Below, one piece after another: positions 9,758 through 20,644 of a DNA stretch of 64,000 bases. Origin of the DNA: CAVOJY01 sp963696405 (GTDB lineage: Bacteria > Chloroflexota > Limnocylindria > Limnocylindrales > CSP1-4). The stretch spans positions 186,001 through 250,000 of the forward strand of contig CAVOJY010000006.1 of NCBI GenBank assembly GCA_963696405.1, given 5' to 3'. The number at the start of each line of letters is the position of its first letter. Position 1 is the stretch's first letter. The translations under genes were made by a program, and so were the position numbers. Under the pieces are notes generated by a model. It was given only the letters and a program-made list of their open reading frames with translations, did not search any database and was not told the origin of the DNA.

Positions 9758-11182
9758 TCAGGCGTCCAGCAGCGGCAGCCCCCGCGCCAGGAACCGGCCG
9801 TGGCCCGGGCGCCCCTGCCACTCGCCTCGCTCGACGATGACCTCGCCGCGGCTCATGACGACGTCGCTGCCGCCCCGCACGACTCGCGACCCTCGTAGCA
9901 GGAGTAGTCGACGTTCATGTGATGGGTCCGGGCGGACAGCGTGTGCCGGCGGTCCGGGTCGTACACCACGATGTCGGCATCGAAGCCCGGGGCCACGGCC
10001 CCTTTCCGGCCCCACAGGCCGAACAGGCGGGCCGGCGCCGCCGCGATCAGCTCGACCCAGCGTTCGCGAGGGAAGCGACCAGCGACCACCCCGCCGTCGT
10101 GGAGGAGGTCCACGCGCTCCTCGACCCCCGGCAGGCCGTTCGGGATCTTCCGGAAGTCGCCGCGACCCAGCTCCTTCTGCCCGGCGAAGTCGAACGGGCA
10201 GTGATCCGTGCCGACGACCTGGAGATCGCCGTCGACAAGACCCTGCCACAGCGCTGCCTGGTGCTCCGGGGTGCGAAGCGGCGGCGAGCAGACGAACTTG
10301 GCGCCTTCGAAGGGGTCACCGGGGCCGCCTCCCGGTCGACGCCGCCCCTCAGCAGATCGAGCGACAGGAAGAGGTACTGCGGGCATGTCTCCGCGAAGAC
10401 GGGCAGCCCCTGCTCGCGGGCGACCCGGACCTCGTCGACCGCCTCGCGCGACGAGACGTGGACGATGTAGACCGGCACGCCGGCGATCCCCGCCAGCGCG
10501 ATGACCCGGTGCGCCGCTTCACCTTCGAGCGCGGAGGCATGCGCCAGGCCGTGGTACCAGGGGTCGGTCTGCCCGGCCGCGACGTAGCCGCTCGGCCAGG
10601 ACGTCCACCGCGATCCCGTTCTCGGCGTGCATGAGGGCGAGGCCCCCGTTGCCCGCCGTCTGCAGCATCGCCCTCAGGATCGCGCCGTCGTCGCTGTACA
10701 TGCGGTCCGGATAGGCGGTGAACAGCTTGAACGTGGGCACGCCCTCGGTCACCAGCGCATCCATCTCGGCCAGCGTGCCGTCGTTCACGTCGCACATCGC
10801 CATGTGGAAGCCGTAGTCGATGCAGCAGGAGCCGTCGGCCTTGGCGTGCCAGTCGTCGAGCCCCTGGCGCAGGCGACCCGCCTTTCGCCTGGGTGGCGAA
10901 GTCGATGATCGTCGTCGTGCCCCCGAAGGCGGCCGCCCGGGTGCCGGTCTCGAAGGTGTCCTTCGATGTGACTGCGCCGACCGGCAGCTCCATGTGCGTG
11001 TGGGCGTCGACCGCTCCCGGGATCACGAGCCTGCGCGCCGCATCGATCAGCCGGTCCACCGCACCCACCAGCTGGCCCAGCCCGGGCTCAACCGCGACGA
11101 TCCGCTCGCCCTCGATGAGCACGTCGGCGATCTGCGAGCCGTCCGCGCTCACCACGGTGCCGTTGACGATGAGCGTGCGCAT
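9758..11182 (-). CDS. Dihydropyrimidinase/hydantoinase-type cyclic amidohydrolase (frameshifted)
   Basis: A TIM-barrel amidohydrolase of the dihydropyrimidinase/D-hydantoinase family. It starts MRTLIVNGTVVSADG and carries the metal motif VDAHTHMELP, the segment PTFKLFTAYPDRM containing the Lys expected to be carboxylated, HAENGIAVD, VYIVHVSS, and GTDHCPF with the C-terminal metal Asp. The frame changes near 10873, 10585, 10328 and 9885, each inside conserved sequence, so corrected reads would give a protein of about 470 residues. Hydantoinases (HyuA) occur in ygeW-type purine degradation clusters, where ring opening of hydantoin-like intermediates is proposed; that role here is inferred from context. 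It is divergent from adenosine deaminase. Confidence 0.8.
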
Positions 11183-11245
11183 GACCCCCAGCCTCCACGT
11201 CGATGAAGTGGCCGCACCCGGCCGCCAGGTCGGCTCCATTCTGGA

Positions 11246-11307
11246 CCCGCTGGCAATTGGGCCCGCCGGGAATTGGCCCGCTGGCAATTGGACCTGCTGG
11301 CAACCTG
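11246..11307. repeat. Four tandem copies of a 15-16 bp unit
   Basis: Units resembling CCCGCTGGCAATTGG follow each other: CCCGCTGGCAATTGGG, CCCGCCGGGAATTGG, CCCGCTGGCAATTGG and a diverged ACCTGCTGGCAACCTG. They lie between the divergent hydantoinase and adenosine deaminase genes, about 55 bp upstream of the deaminase start. They could be iterated regulator sites or simple slippage products. Confidence 0.75.
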
Positions 11308-11361
11308 CCGAAGCGCGGGTGTAGGCTTGCCGGACGGAGCACCCGCCGCGCGGAGGTCGCC

Positions 11362-12498
11362 ATGGCGCTTGATCTTGCCCACCGGGCCGGTCTCGACGAA
11401 GAGACGATACGCGCCGCGCCGAAGGTGCTGCTGCATGACCACCTCGACGGAGGGCTGCGGCCGGCGACCGTGATCGACCTCGCACGGGAGTGCGGGTACG
11501 CGGGCCTGCCGACCGCTGATCCGGTCGAACTCGGCAGGTGGTTCACCCGCGGGGCGGACCGCCGGAGCCTGGAGCTGTACCTCGACACGTTCGCCCACAC
11601 GGTCGCGGTCATGCAGACGCGGGAGGCGCTGACGCGGGTCGCGGCGGAGTGTGCCGAGGACCTGGCCGCGGACGGCGTCGTCTACGCGGAGGTGCGCTTC
11701 GCGCCCGAGCTTCACCTGGAGGGCGGGCTCACGACCGACGAGGTCGTCGAAGCCGTGCTCGAGGGCTTCCGGGTCGGAAGCGCCGGCCGTCCCATCACGG
11801 TGCGGACGCTCCTCACCGCCATGCGGACGACGGCCCGATCGCTCGAGATCGCCAGGCTTGCGGTCCGGTTCCGGGACGACGGCGTGGTCGGGTTCGACAT
11901 CGCGGGCGCCGAGGCCGGCCACCCACCGAGCCGCCACCTCGACGCCTTCCATTACATCGCGGGGGAGAACTTCCACTTCACGATCCATGCCGGCGAGGCG
12001 TTCGGACTGCCCTCGATCTGGGAGGCGCTCCAGTGGTGCGGAGCCGAGCGGCTCGGGCACGGCGTTCGAATCGTGGACGACATCACCATCGAGCCGGGCG
12101 GCCGGGTCGTTCTCGGACGGCTCGCCGCATACGTGCGCGACCGGCGCATCCCGCTCGAGATGTGCCCCACGTCCAACGTCCACACCGGCGCGGTGCCCTC
12201 GATCGAGGAGCACCCCATCGACCTGCTCCGTCGGCTGCGCTTCCGGGTCACGGTGAACACGGACAACCGGCTCATGAGCAACGTGACGATGTCCTCCGAG
12301 TTCGCCACGCTGGTCCGCGTGTTCGGGTTCGACCTCTCCGAGATGGAATGGCTGACGCTCAACGCGATGAAGAGCGCGTTCCTCTCCTTCGACGGGCGGC
12401 TGCGCATCATCAGCGAGCAGATCAAGCCGGGGTACGCCCGCCTGACGGCGATGGCCGCGCAGGCGGACCTGCTGGTCCGGGGTAGAGCCGGAGCGTGA
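11362..12498 (+). CDS. Adenosine deaminase family protein
   Basis: The 378-residue product has the zinc-dependent ADA motifs: HDHLDGG (His25, His27), HAGE with the catalytic Glu, SNVHTGA, and NTDN with the catalytic Asp. It would convert adenosine (or a related aminopurine) to the deaminated form and so feed the neighbouring xanthine dehydrogenase. The start ATG at 11362 is supported by an upstream CGGAGG with suitable spacing. The 3' end overlaps the XdhC start as GTGA, so the two are probably co-translated. Single frame, no defects. Confidence 0.9.
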   Translation: MALDLAHRAGLDEETIRAAPKVLLHDHLDGGLRPATVIDLARECGYAGLPTADPVELGRWFTRGADRRSLELYLDTFAHTVAVMQTREALTRVAAECAEDLAADGVVYAEVRFAPELHLEGGLTTDEVVEAVLEGFRVGSAGRPITVRTLLTAMRTTARSLEIARLAVRFRDDGVVGFDIAGAEAGHPPSRHLDAFHYIAGENFHFTIHAGEAFGLPSIWEALQWCGAERLGHGVRIVDDITIEPGGRVVLGRLAAYVRDRRIPLEMCPTSNVHTGAVPSIEEHPIDLLRRLRFRVTVNTDNRLMSNVTMSSEFATLVRVFGFDLSEMEWLTLNAMKSAFLSFDGRLRIISEQIKPGYARLTAMAAQADLLVRGRAGA

Positions 12499-13613
12499 GG
12501 GACGTCATCGACGACCTCCGCCGCTGGCGCGCGGAGGGGGTGGGTGTCGGCCGTGCGGTCGTCGTGCGGGTCCTGGGGACCGCGCCGCGGCCGGAGGGAG
12601 CCACGCTTCTCGTCACCGACGATGGGCGGATCGCTGGGAACATCTCATCGGGGTGCGTGGACGGCGCCGCGGTCGAGGAGGTCAGGGCGGCGCGGCGAAG
12701 CAGGCTCCGGAAGGTTGTCCGGTACGGGATCTCCGACGAGCAGGCGATCGGGGTCGGGCTCGCCTGCGGCGGGACGATCGACGTCCTGATCGAGCCGGAG
12801 GTGGGCCAGGAGCTGGTGGCCGCGGCCGAGGGGTCGGCCGCGGTCGCCGGAGGGGGGATCGCGGTCGCGACCGTGCTGCCGCCGACGGACGAGGTCCGGG
12901 TGGTGGTCGGGGCGGATGGCACGCTGACAGGCAGCCTCGGCAACGCCGAGCTGGATAGCCGCCTGGCGGAACGTGCGCGCACCTTGCTCGCCGAGGGCGT
13001 CTCACGGATCGTGGAGCTCGGGCGGATCGAGGTGTTCATCGAGGCCTTCCCGCTCGCGCCTCGCCTCGTCGTCGTCGGGGCGGGGCAGGTCGCGGTCCAC
13101 CTCGTCGCGCTGGCACGAGAGCTGGGCTTTCGTACCGTGGTCGTGGACGCGCGCGGCGCCTACGCCACGCGCGAGCGCTTTCCCCACGCGGACGAGGTGA
13201 TCGTCGGCTGGGCGGACGAAGTGGCCGATCGCGCCGGCATCGATGGCGACGCGCACGTCGTGGTGCTTGGACACGACCCGAAGCTCGACGACCCCGCGGT
13301 GGCGGTTGCGCTCCGCCGACGTGCCAGGTACGTGGGGGCAATGGGAAGCCGGACGACCCTCGCCGAGCGGCGGGAACGGCTACGGGCGTTGGGGATCACC
13401 GACGAGGAGCTGGCCCGGTTGCACAGCCCGATCGGGCTCGACCTGGGCGGGCGCACGCCGCGGGAGGTCGCCCTCGCGATCATGGCCGAGGTTGTCGCAG
13501 CCCGGCACGGCGCCTCGGGGACGCCGCTCACCGCGGCGGGGGGGCCGCTCGGCGACCGGACGGGCGCACGCGACGTTCCGCCCGGGGACCTCACCCCGAC
13601 CGCCGGCGAATGA
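12495..13613 (+). CDS. xdhC: XdhC/CoxI family molybdenum cofactor insertion protein
   Basis: The 372-residue product has an N-terminal XdhC-CoxI domain (GTAPRPEGATLLV, GNISSGCVDGA, GLACGGTIDVLIEP) and a C-terminal NAD-binding-like domain (LVVVGAGQVAVHL, then YVGAMGSRTTLAERRERL, then SPIGLDLGGRTPREVALAI). XdhC proteins bind and protect sulfurated molybdenum cofactor and deliver it to xanthine dehydrogenase-family enzymes, matching the Mo subunit encoded at 5.8-8.2 kb. It starts with GTG overlapping the adenosine deaminase stop and ends in an ATGA overlap with the MobA-like gene. Confidence 0.92.
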   Translation: MRDVIDDLRRWRAEGVGVGRAVVVRVLGTAPRPEGATLLVTDDGRIAGNISSGCVDGAAVEEVRAARRSRLRKVVRYGISDEQAIGVGLACGGTIDVLIEPEVGQELVAAAEGSAAVAGGGIAVATVLPPTDEVRVVVGADGTLTGSLGNAELDSRLAERARTLLAEGVSRIVELGRIEVFIEAFPLAPRLVVVGAGQVAVHLVALARELGFRTVVVDARGAYATRERFPHADEVIVGWADEVADRAGIDGDAHVVVLGHDPKLDDPAVAVALRRRARYVGAMGSRTTLAERRERLRALGITDEELARLHSPIGLDLGGRTPREVALAIMAEVVAARHGASGTPLTAAGGPLGDRTGARDVPPGDLTPTAGE

Positions 13614-14250
13614 AACGGCTCGCAGCCATCGTTCTGGCCGCCGGGCGGGGGTCCCGGTTCGGCGGGGCGAAGCAGCTCGCCCTGCTCGACGGTCGACCGC
13701 TCCTCGCGCACGTGCTCGGCGCCATCCTCGCGGCGCGGCCGGCGCTCGTTTCCCTTGACGAGGTGGTCGTGGTGCTCGGTTTCCACGCCGACGCGGTGGA
13801 GCGCGCTCTCACTCCCTGCGCATCCGATCAGGTCCGCCTCGTCCGCAATCCGGATCCGGGCCGAGGGATCGCCAGTTCGCTGCAGGTAGGTCTCGAAGCG
13901 CTCGGACCGCGAGATCGAGGGGGCGCTGGTCGCGCTCGGGGATCAGCCGCTGCTCCTGTCCGGCACGGTCGAGGCGCTGGCCGACGCCTGGGCCGCGCTG
14001 GGCGGCTCGCTCGCCCCGGCCACCCGGATGGTGGTCCCACGCTACGCGGAAGGTGGCGGTCCGAACCCGGTCCTGCTCGACCGGAGCACATGGCCGCTTG
14101 CGTCCCGCCTGACCGGCGACTCCGGCATGCGCGCCGTGATCGCGACCCACCCGGACCTTGTGCTCGCCGTGGATGTCCCGGGCTCGAACCCGGACGTCGA
14201 CACGCCGGAGCGACCTTGCGGCGCTGCAACGAGACAGCGGGACGTCCTGA
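13610..14250 (+). CDS. MobA-like/MocA-type nucleotidyltransferase (frameshifted)
   Basis: The product opens with the NTP-transferase signature VLAAGRGSRFGGAKQLALLDG, continues with VRNPDPGRGIASSLQVGLEAL, and after a frame change near 13905 with ALVALGDQPLLLSG and PRYAEGGGPNPVLL. A second change near 14207 leads to a natural end DTPEDLAALQRDSG, with stop at 14248-14250. This is the pattern of MocA/MobA-like enzymes that cytidylylate or guanylylate molybdopterin for xanthine dehydrogenase-family enzymes. It begins with an ATGA overlap after xdhC, in line with a cofactor-maturation operon. Confidence 0.82.
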
Positions 14251-14846
14251 CAAGGATCAGGCTCCAGCGCGCACTGTGCCTCCGTCATACGGTCTGGGTC
14301 GCCGCCACTGCGCCAGAGCACGAGCAGTAGACGCGAGTCGGGCAGTCGGCCCGCCTTGTGGGACTCGGGCGACGACCGGGATCGTCCCGGGCCACGCTCG
14401 GCACGGGACGAAGCATGGCCGTGCCGCAGCGGGAACGCCGGCAGTCTCCTGCCTTGTGCTCACGCGATGAAGCGATGGCAGGAACGTCGGCCGGACCCCG
14501 GGCCACGCTCGGCGCGGGGCAAGGACCGCCGCCGGACCCCTGACGCTCTGGACCCCCGGCACACGGCCTCGCCGTGCCGGCACCCGGACATGGGAAAGCC
14601 CGGGTAACGCAAGCCGGGCGAACCGCAGATCGGCGCCGCGCGCGAAGGCCGGCCAGGCCTCGGACCAGCCCGCCGCGAGCGTGGATCGGGCGCGAGCCGG
14701 TCTCCGGCCGGGTGGGCGAGCGCCGTTTGCGGCCGGGCCAGGCGGCCAACGCTACGGGGGGTTGCGTCTGGCCAGGTCGGCGCCAGGTCGGCGCCCGGTC
14801 AGCGCCCCAGGTCAGCGCCCGGGTCAGCCTCCCGGTCAGCGCCGGG
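14251..14846. other. Intergenic region with repeats, no gene recognised
   Basis: No convincing gene is visible. Two diverged copies of a CCGGGCCACGCTCGGC word (about 14387 and 14502) lie about 115 bp apart, and several short GC-rich inverted repeats are present. The right end contains the tandem GGTCAGCGCC repeats listed separately. Confidence 0.5.
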
Positions 14847-14860
14847 TCAGCGCCCGGCCG
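14771..14860. repeat. Tandem 11-12 bp GC-rich repeats
   Basis: Eight or so imperfect copies of a unit like GGTCAGCGCCC (early copies read AGGTCGGCGCC) run in tandem, and the last ones overlap the 3' end of the minus-strand hypothetical gene ending at 14847. Slippage expansion is the simplest explanation. Confidence 0.7.
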
Positions 14861-15455
14861 GCGGAAGCACCCACCCGGCGGCGGGAGGCGTCACGTCCTC
14901 GTCGGCGGCAAAGTCGACCGAGTCGGCGACGTCGTGGTTGACGACGATAGTGTCCACCGGCGAACGGCGCAGCGTCCCGCCGCACACGTATTCGATCCAG
15001 GCGTCGCTGAGCGGGATCATCGCCCGTCTCCGGGCAAACTCCTCGGGTTGCACGGCCGGCGGAGCGTGCATGTAGCCGCGGATCACGTAGGGGCCGCTTC
15101 GTACGACGACCGGGTACCGGCGTGTGTGCAATTGACGGGAGGGGTTACCTGACGGGCCGGCGGCGTGCACCGCGAGGAGCTCGTCCCGCGTCACGGGCAC
15201 GTTCCCTGCCGTGATCTTCCGGCCGTCCGCGAGGGCCTCGACAGAGGCGTCGAGCAGGACGAACTCCTCGTTCCGGTTGAGCATGTCGGTCAGCCGGTCA
15301 CCGTGCAGCTCCATGCGGCCGGAGATCCGGCAGTCCTCAGCGTAGGCAACGAACTCGACTTCAGGCTGCCCGCCTGCACTGCCCGCATCCTGTCGTTCGT
15401 TCAACCTGCGTCTCCCGCCGGTCTGGTTGCCGCTCGGCCCGGACGATCTCGCCAC
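14847..15455 (-). CDS. Hypothetical protein
   Basis: The 202-residue soluble product begins with a polar 30-residue tail. It has an ordered-looking core, FVAYAEDCRISGRMELHGDR, then MLNRNEEFVLLDASVEAL, and later VVVRSGPYVIRGYMHAPP and RAMIPLSDAWIEYVCGG. The strand-rich pattern resembles uncharacterised small beta-barrel proteins; I do not recognise a named function. It follows ygeW on the same strand, 31 bases downstream, and could be co-transcribed. The extreme C-terminus runs into the tandem repeats, so its end may be poorly conserved. Confidence 0.55.
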   Translation of the reverse strand: MARSSGPSGNQTGGRRRLNERQDAGSAGGQPEVEFVAYAEDCRISGRMELHGDRLTDMLNRNEEFVLLDASVEALADGRKITAGNVPVTRDELLAVHAAGPSGNPSRQLHTRRYPVVVRSGPYVIRGYMHAPPAVQPEEFARRRAMIPLSDAWIEYVCGGTLRRSPVDTIVVNHDVADSVDFAADEDVTPPAAGWVLPPAGR

Positions 15456-15486
15456 CTTGAGCGTGGTCGCTCCGCGTTGAGCGCCA

Positions 15487-16463
15487 TCACCCCATGGTGA
15501 GGGCCATCACCGCCTTCTGGACGTGGAGGCGGTTCTCCGCCTCATCGTAGACCGCCGACTGCGGCCCGTCGATAACCCCATCGGTTACCTCGATGTTCCG
15601 ATCGGCTGGCAGCGGGTGCATGTAGATCGCGTCGGGGCAGCCAGGGCCATCCGGCGCTCGTCGGTGATCCAGTCCGTGTACCGGGCCGCGATCGCAGCCC
15701 CATCGGCCTCGTCCTTCGCCGTGAGGTGGGCGCCCCAGCTCTTGGCGTAGACCACGTCCGCGCCCCGGAACCCCGCGTCGAAATCGTCCATCAGCTCCAA
15801 GGTCCCCCCGGAAGAGCGGGCGTTCGCAGCGGCCTGCTCGACCAGCTCCGGCACCAGGCGGAACTCGGGCGGATGGACCAGCCGCACGTTCATCCCGAAA
15901 CGCGTCGCCAGGAGCGCCAGGTCGAGGGGCACGCTGATCGGCTTCTGGTAGCTCGCCGCGTAGGCCCAGCTGATCGCGATCGTGCGGCCGCGCGGGTCCC
16001 CCTTCTTCTCGAAGATCGTGAAGAGGTCCGCGAGGACCTGATGAGGATGGAAGAGGTCGCACTGCATGTTGAGGACGGGCACCCGGCTCGCAGCGGCGAC
16101 CTCGCGGATGTAGCGGTTGCCCTGGCCCCAGTCCACGTGCCGGATGGCGATCCCGTCGTTGTAGCGCCCCAGGATCTCGCCGATCTCCTTGGGCGTGTCG
16201 CCGTGGGCGATCTGCGTGGTCCGGCTCTCGATGAACTGGGCGTGGCCGCCGAGCTGGGCCATGCCCGCCTCGAACGACGCCCGGGTACGGGTGCTGGAGT
16301 AGAAGAAGAGCATGGCGAGGACCTTGTCTCGCAGGTACGGGTGAGGACGGCCGAGGGCGCGGTCGCGCTTCAGCTCGGCCGCGACGTCGAGGACAGTCTC
16401 GATCTCCTCCTTCGTCCACTCCTGCAGGCTGATGAGGTCCCGGCCGCGAAGGTTGGTCTGCAT
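15487..16463 (-). CDS. ygeW: Knotted carbamoyltransferase YgeW
   Basis: An aspartate/ornithine carbamoyltransferase-fold protein of about 325 residues. It has the carbamoyl-phosphate loop SSTRTRASFE (STRT at 57-60), QCDLFHPHQVLADL, the segment ISWAYAASYQKPISVP typical of the YgeW branch, and the C-terminal MHPLPADRN. The frame shifts once near 15645, just before that last motif, and the correct frame ends at 15487. YgeW proteins sit in purine-degradation clusters with XDH, hydantoinase and SsnA-like enzymes and are thought to act on a carbamoylated amino-acid intermediate. The second carbamoyltransferase gene lies immediately upstream. Confidence 0.9.
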
Positions 16464-16500
16464 GGCTGCCTCCCGAGGTGCCTCCCGCGCTGCGGCCGGC

Positions 16501-17454
16501 CTACTCCGCCGCCCCGAGGACGAGGGCGAGGAGCGCCATCCGCAGCACCACGCCGTTGAACGCCTCGGCCCAGTAGCGGGCGTGACGCGTCTCGTCGACG
16601 TCGGTAGAGAGCTCGTCCATCCGGGGCAGCGAGTGAAGGACGATCGCGTCGCGCTTGCCGCGCTCGAAGATGAGCCGTCGATCCACTCGATACGCCTCGG
16701 GAGTCCGACCGTACTCGCCGGGCGTCTCCACGCGCGACTGCGTGTAGTCGGCCTGGACCACCGGCTCCATGTAGATCACGTCGGCCTCGCCGATGACGTC
16801 GGACACGGCCGGCGCTTCCGAGTAGCGCACGCTCTTTGCGTCGAGTTCGGCCTTGAACTCGGTTGTGAGCGACATGTCGGGCGGCGAGACGACGAAGGCC
16901 TCCATGTCGAACTGCGACATCGAGTAGAGGATCGAGTGCATCGTGCGCATGCGCATGTCGCCGACGCAGAGCACCTTGAGGCCGTCGAGCGAGCCGCGCT
17001 CGACCCAGAGCGTGTAGAGGTCGGTCAGGACCTGGGTGGGGTGCTCGCCCCAGCCGTCCCCGCAGTTGATGATCGGCACCGACGCCCAGCGGGCGGCCTC
17101 CGCCGGCGCTCCCTGCTGGAAGTGCCGCATGGCGATGACGTCGGCGTAGTACTCCAGCATGAGGACGGTGTCCTTGATCGACTCCTGGTAGAAGTCGCCC
17201 GCCCTGGTCATCTTCGGGTCGGCGAAGCCGAGCACGTGCCCACCGAGACGGTGCATCGCGGCCTCGGTGGACATCCGGGTGCGGGTGCTCGGCTGGTAGA
17301 ACGCGGTGAGCAGCGTCTTGTCCTTGAGCAGGTCCGTGTTGCGCCGGTCGCGCGCATGCGGCTTGAGGTCGTCCGCGACCTGGAAGACGCGCAGGAACTC
17401 GTCGCGGGTGAAGTCCTTGAGGGACAGGATGTCCCGGCCGAGGAAACTCCTCAT
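16501..17454 (-). CDS. Aspartate/ornithine carbamoyltransferase family protein, second paralogue
   Basis: The 317-residue carbamoyltransferase has PSTRTRMSTEAAMHRLGG (STRT at 56-59), the conserved GDGWGEHPTQVLTDLYTLW, GLKVLCVGDMRMRTMHS, and a C-terminal HSLPRMDELSTDVDETRHA like that of aspartate carbamoyltransferases (HPLPR-x-x-E). It is clearly different from YgeW next door. Since it sits in the purine cluster and is translationally coupled (ATGA) to the upstream PLP enzyme, a catabolic role on a ureido or carbamoyl intermediate is plausible; being the housekeeping PyrB cannot be ruled out, but no other pyr genes are nearby. Confidence 0.82.
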   Translation of the reverse strand: MRSFLGRDILSLKDFTRDEFLRVFQVADDLKPHARDRRNTDLLKDKTLLTAFYQPSTRTRMSTEAAMHRLGGHVLGFADPKMTRAGDFYQESIKDTVLMLEYYADVIAMRHFQQGAPAEAARWASVPIINCGDGWGEHPTQVLTDLYTLWVERGSLDGLKVLCVGDMRMRTMHSILYSMSQFDMEAFVVSPPDMSLTTEFKAELDAKSVRYSEAPAVSDVIGEADVIYMEPVVQADYTQSRVETPGEYGRTPEAYRVDRRLIFERGKRDAIVLHSLPRMDELSTDVDETRHARYWAEAFNGVVLRMALLALVLGAAE

Positions 17455-18972
17455 GGTTGCCCTCCCCTGTTGTGGTGCGCCTCCGCGGTGGCCGCGGGGC
17501 CTGGTGCCGACGCCTCGAACCGGCGCGTGATACCGGTGAACAGGACCGCCACCGTCTCGCTGGGGCCAACGATGCCTCGTCGACGAAGCTCGATCAACCC
17601 GGCCAGCCCGGCCGAGCCGGTGGGATCGACGTCGATACCGGTGGCCGAGCGGGCAAGCTCGTTGGCTTCGACGAGCGTCTTCTCGTCGACGACGACTGGC
17701 GATCCGCCGCTGGCCAGCATTCCCTTGACCACGGCCATCCAGTCGTACGTCTCGTCGTCAAGGATGCCCGGTGGCGACGCTCTGCGGCTCCTCCTCCCAC
17801 GGCCACATGAACGCAGAGCGGTGGTGCGCCGCGGAGGCGAGGACGTCCGCGACGGCGGGATCGGCGAGGTCGAGCGGGCCGGCGATCGCCGCGGTCCCCA
17901 ACCGGTCGGCAAGGCGTTCGGCGAGCCGCTCGACGACCCGGTCGTACGCGCGCGCGAGCGGGTATCCCCCTCGCGTCTGGACGGCGTGGAAGCGCGGCAG
18001 CCGGTCGATCGCGCCGAGGTCGCGGGCGTCTGCGAACGCCTGGGCCACGGCCGACGCGAGTGCTCCCCCGCCCACCTGCACGACGACGCGGTCAAGGCCC
18101 CCGCCCATCTCCGCGAGTTGCGAGGCCATCTCGTAGCCGAGCGTCTCGCCGCCCTCGATGGCAAGGCCGTTGAGGTTGCCCTGGCAGGTGAAGGCGACGG
18201 CGCCATCGGCAAGCGCGCGAAGCAGGCGGATGATACGTGGGATCGCCGGCGACCCCCGGCTCGCGCTCGCAGACGGTGAGCCGGGCGCCGAGGTCGCGGA
18301 GCCGCGCCACGACCGCCGGCTCGGCCTGGGTCGGGATGAAGACGTCCAGGGCACGGCCGGCAGCACGGGCGACGACGGCGGCCGCCAGGGCCGCGTTCCC
18401 GCAGCTGGCGATGGCCAGCGGAGGCGTGGCGCTTGTCGTGCCGGTTGCCGGCGCGCCGCGGCCGGACCGGGCACGGCCCAGCGCCTCCGCGGCCTCCAGC
18501 TCGAGAAGCGTGCCCGCCAGGTGGCGCGCCTTGTGCGAGCCGGACACGTTGCCCGTCTCGTCCTTCACCAGGACCCCGCCGGCAGCGGAGAACCCGAGCC
18601 GCTCGCTCAGCGCGTCTTGACGATCGAACGGCATCATGCGGAAACCACGGCCGTCCACGCGAGCGATCCCGGCGTCGAGCCGCTCGACGCGCCCCACGTA
18701 GTCGCCGTCGCTCCAGCCGAGCGCTCGCCCCACGTGGTACGCGTGGAACAGCGCCCGATACCGGACGAACGGGTTCTCCTCCGCGCCGCGCGGGAAGGCG
18801 ACCCGCGCCGGGTCGAGTCGGCGCGTCATGACGTGATCGACGTCGTCGCCCGCTGCGCGCCGCGGGCATGCAAGCGGGGCCGGCTCGTCACCCGGCGCCA
18901 GGTACCCGCACCCGGCGCAGACGAGGGTCGTCGGCAGGTCGGCCGGCAGGCGAGTGGGCTGAGCAGGCGTCG

Positions 18973-18976
<4 letters not shown>
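17451..18976 (-). CDS. Threonine-synthase-like fold-type-II PLP enzyme (frameshifted)
   Basis: The N-terminus carries a zinc-ribbon-like CAGCGYLAPGDEPAPLACP. The PLP-lysine motif VKDETGNVSGSHKARH follows (Lys149), then SCGNAALAAAVVARAAGR and LDRVVVQVGGGALASA, the pattern of threonine synthase/diaminopropionate ammonia-lyase-like enzymes. The frame changes near 18230 and 17768 (an extra C), each inside good sequence. The start ATG at 18976 overlaps the stop of the upstream PLP gene, and its stop overlaps the start of the carbamoyltransferase, so three genes are chained by ATGA. By position it could replace the diaminopropionate ammonia-lyase YgeX of other purine clusters; the substrate is inferred only. 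Confidence 0.75.
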
Positions 18977-20472
<1,496 letters not shown>

Positions 20473-20644
20473 CGCGCGCACCTCCAGCCGTGTGCCCGGC
20501 GGCCGGCACTGTCCACCCGGACCCCCTCAGCTTACGTCAGGCCGAATAGCACAGGCGACCATGCGTCTCGGGAGGCTAGATTCCGGGCTGGCGGCCACGA
20601 CAGTATCCGACCAGCGGCCTTCCACGGCCGGGAGGTGCACGCCA

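Noticed and set aside
16501..17454. Carbamoyltransferase considered as housekeeping PyrB
   Set aside because: Not fully excluded, but the coupling to a PLP enzyme and YgeW and the lack of other pyr genes favour a catabolic role.
16432..18279. A 615-codon open frame on the plus strand
   Set aside because: It is antisense to the carbamoyltransferase and PLP genes, has Arg/Val/Asp-rich composition and no family motif; it is a by-product of high GC content.
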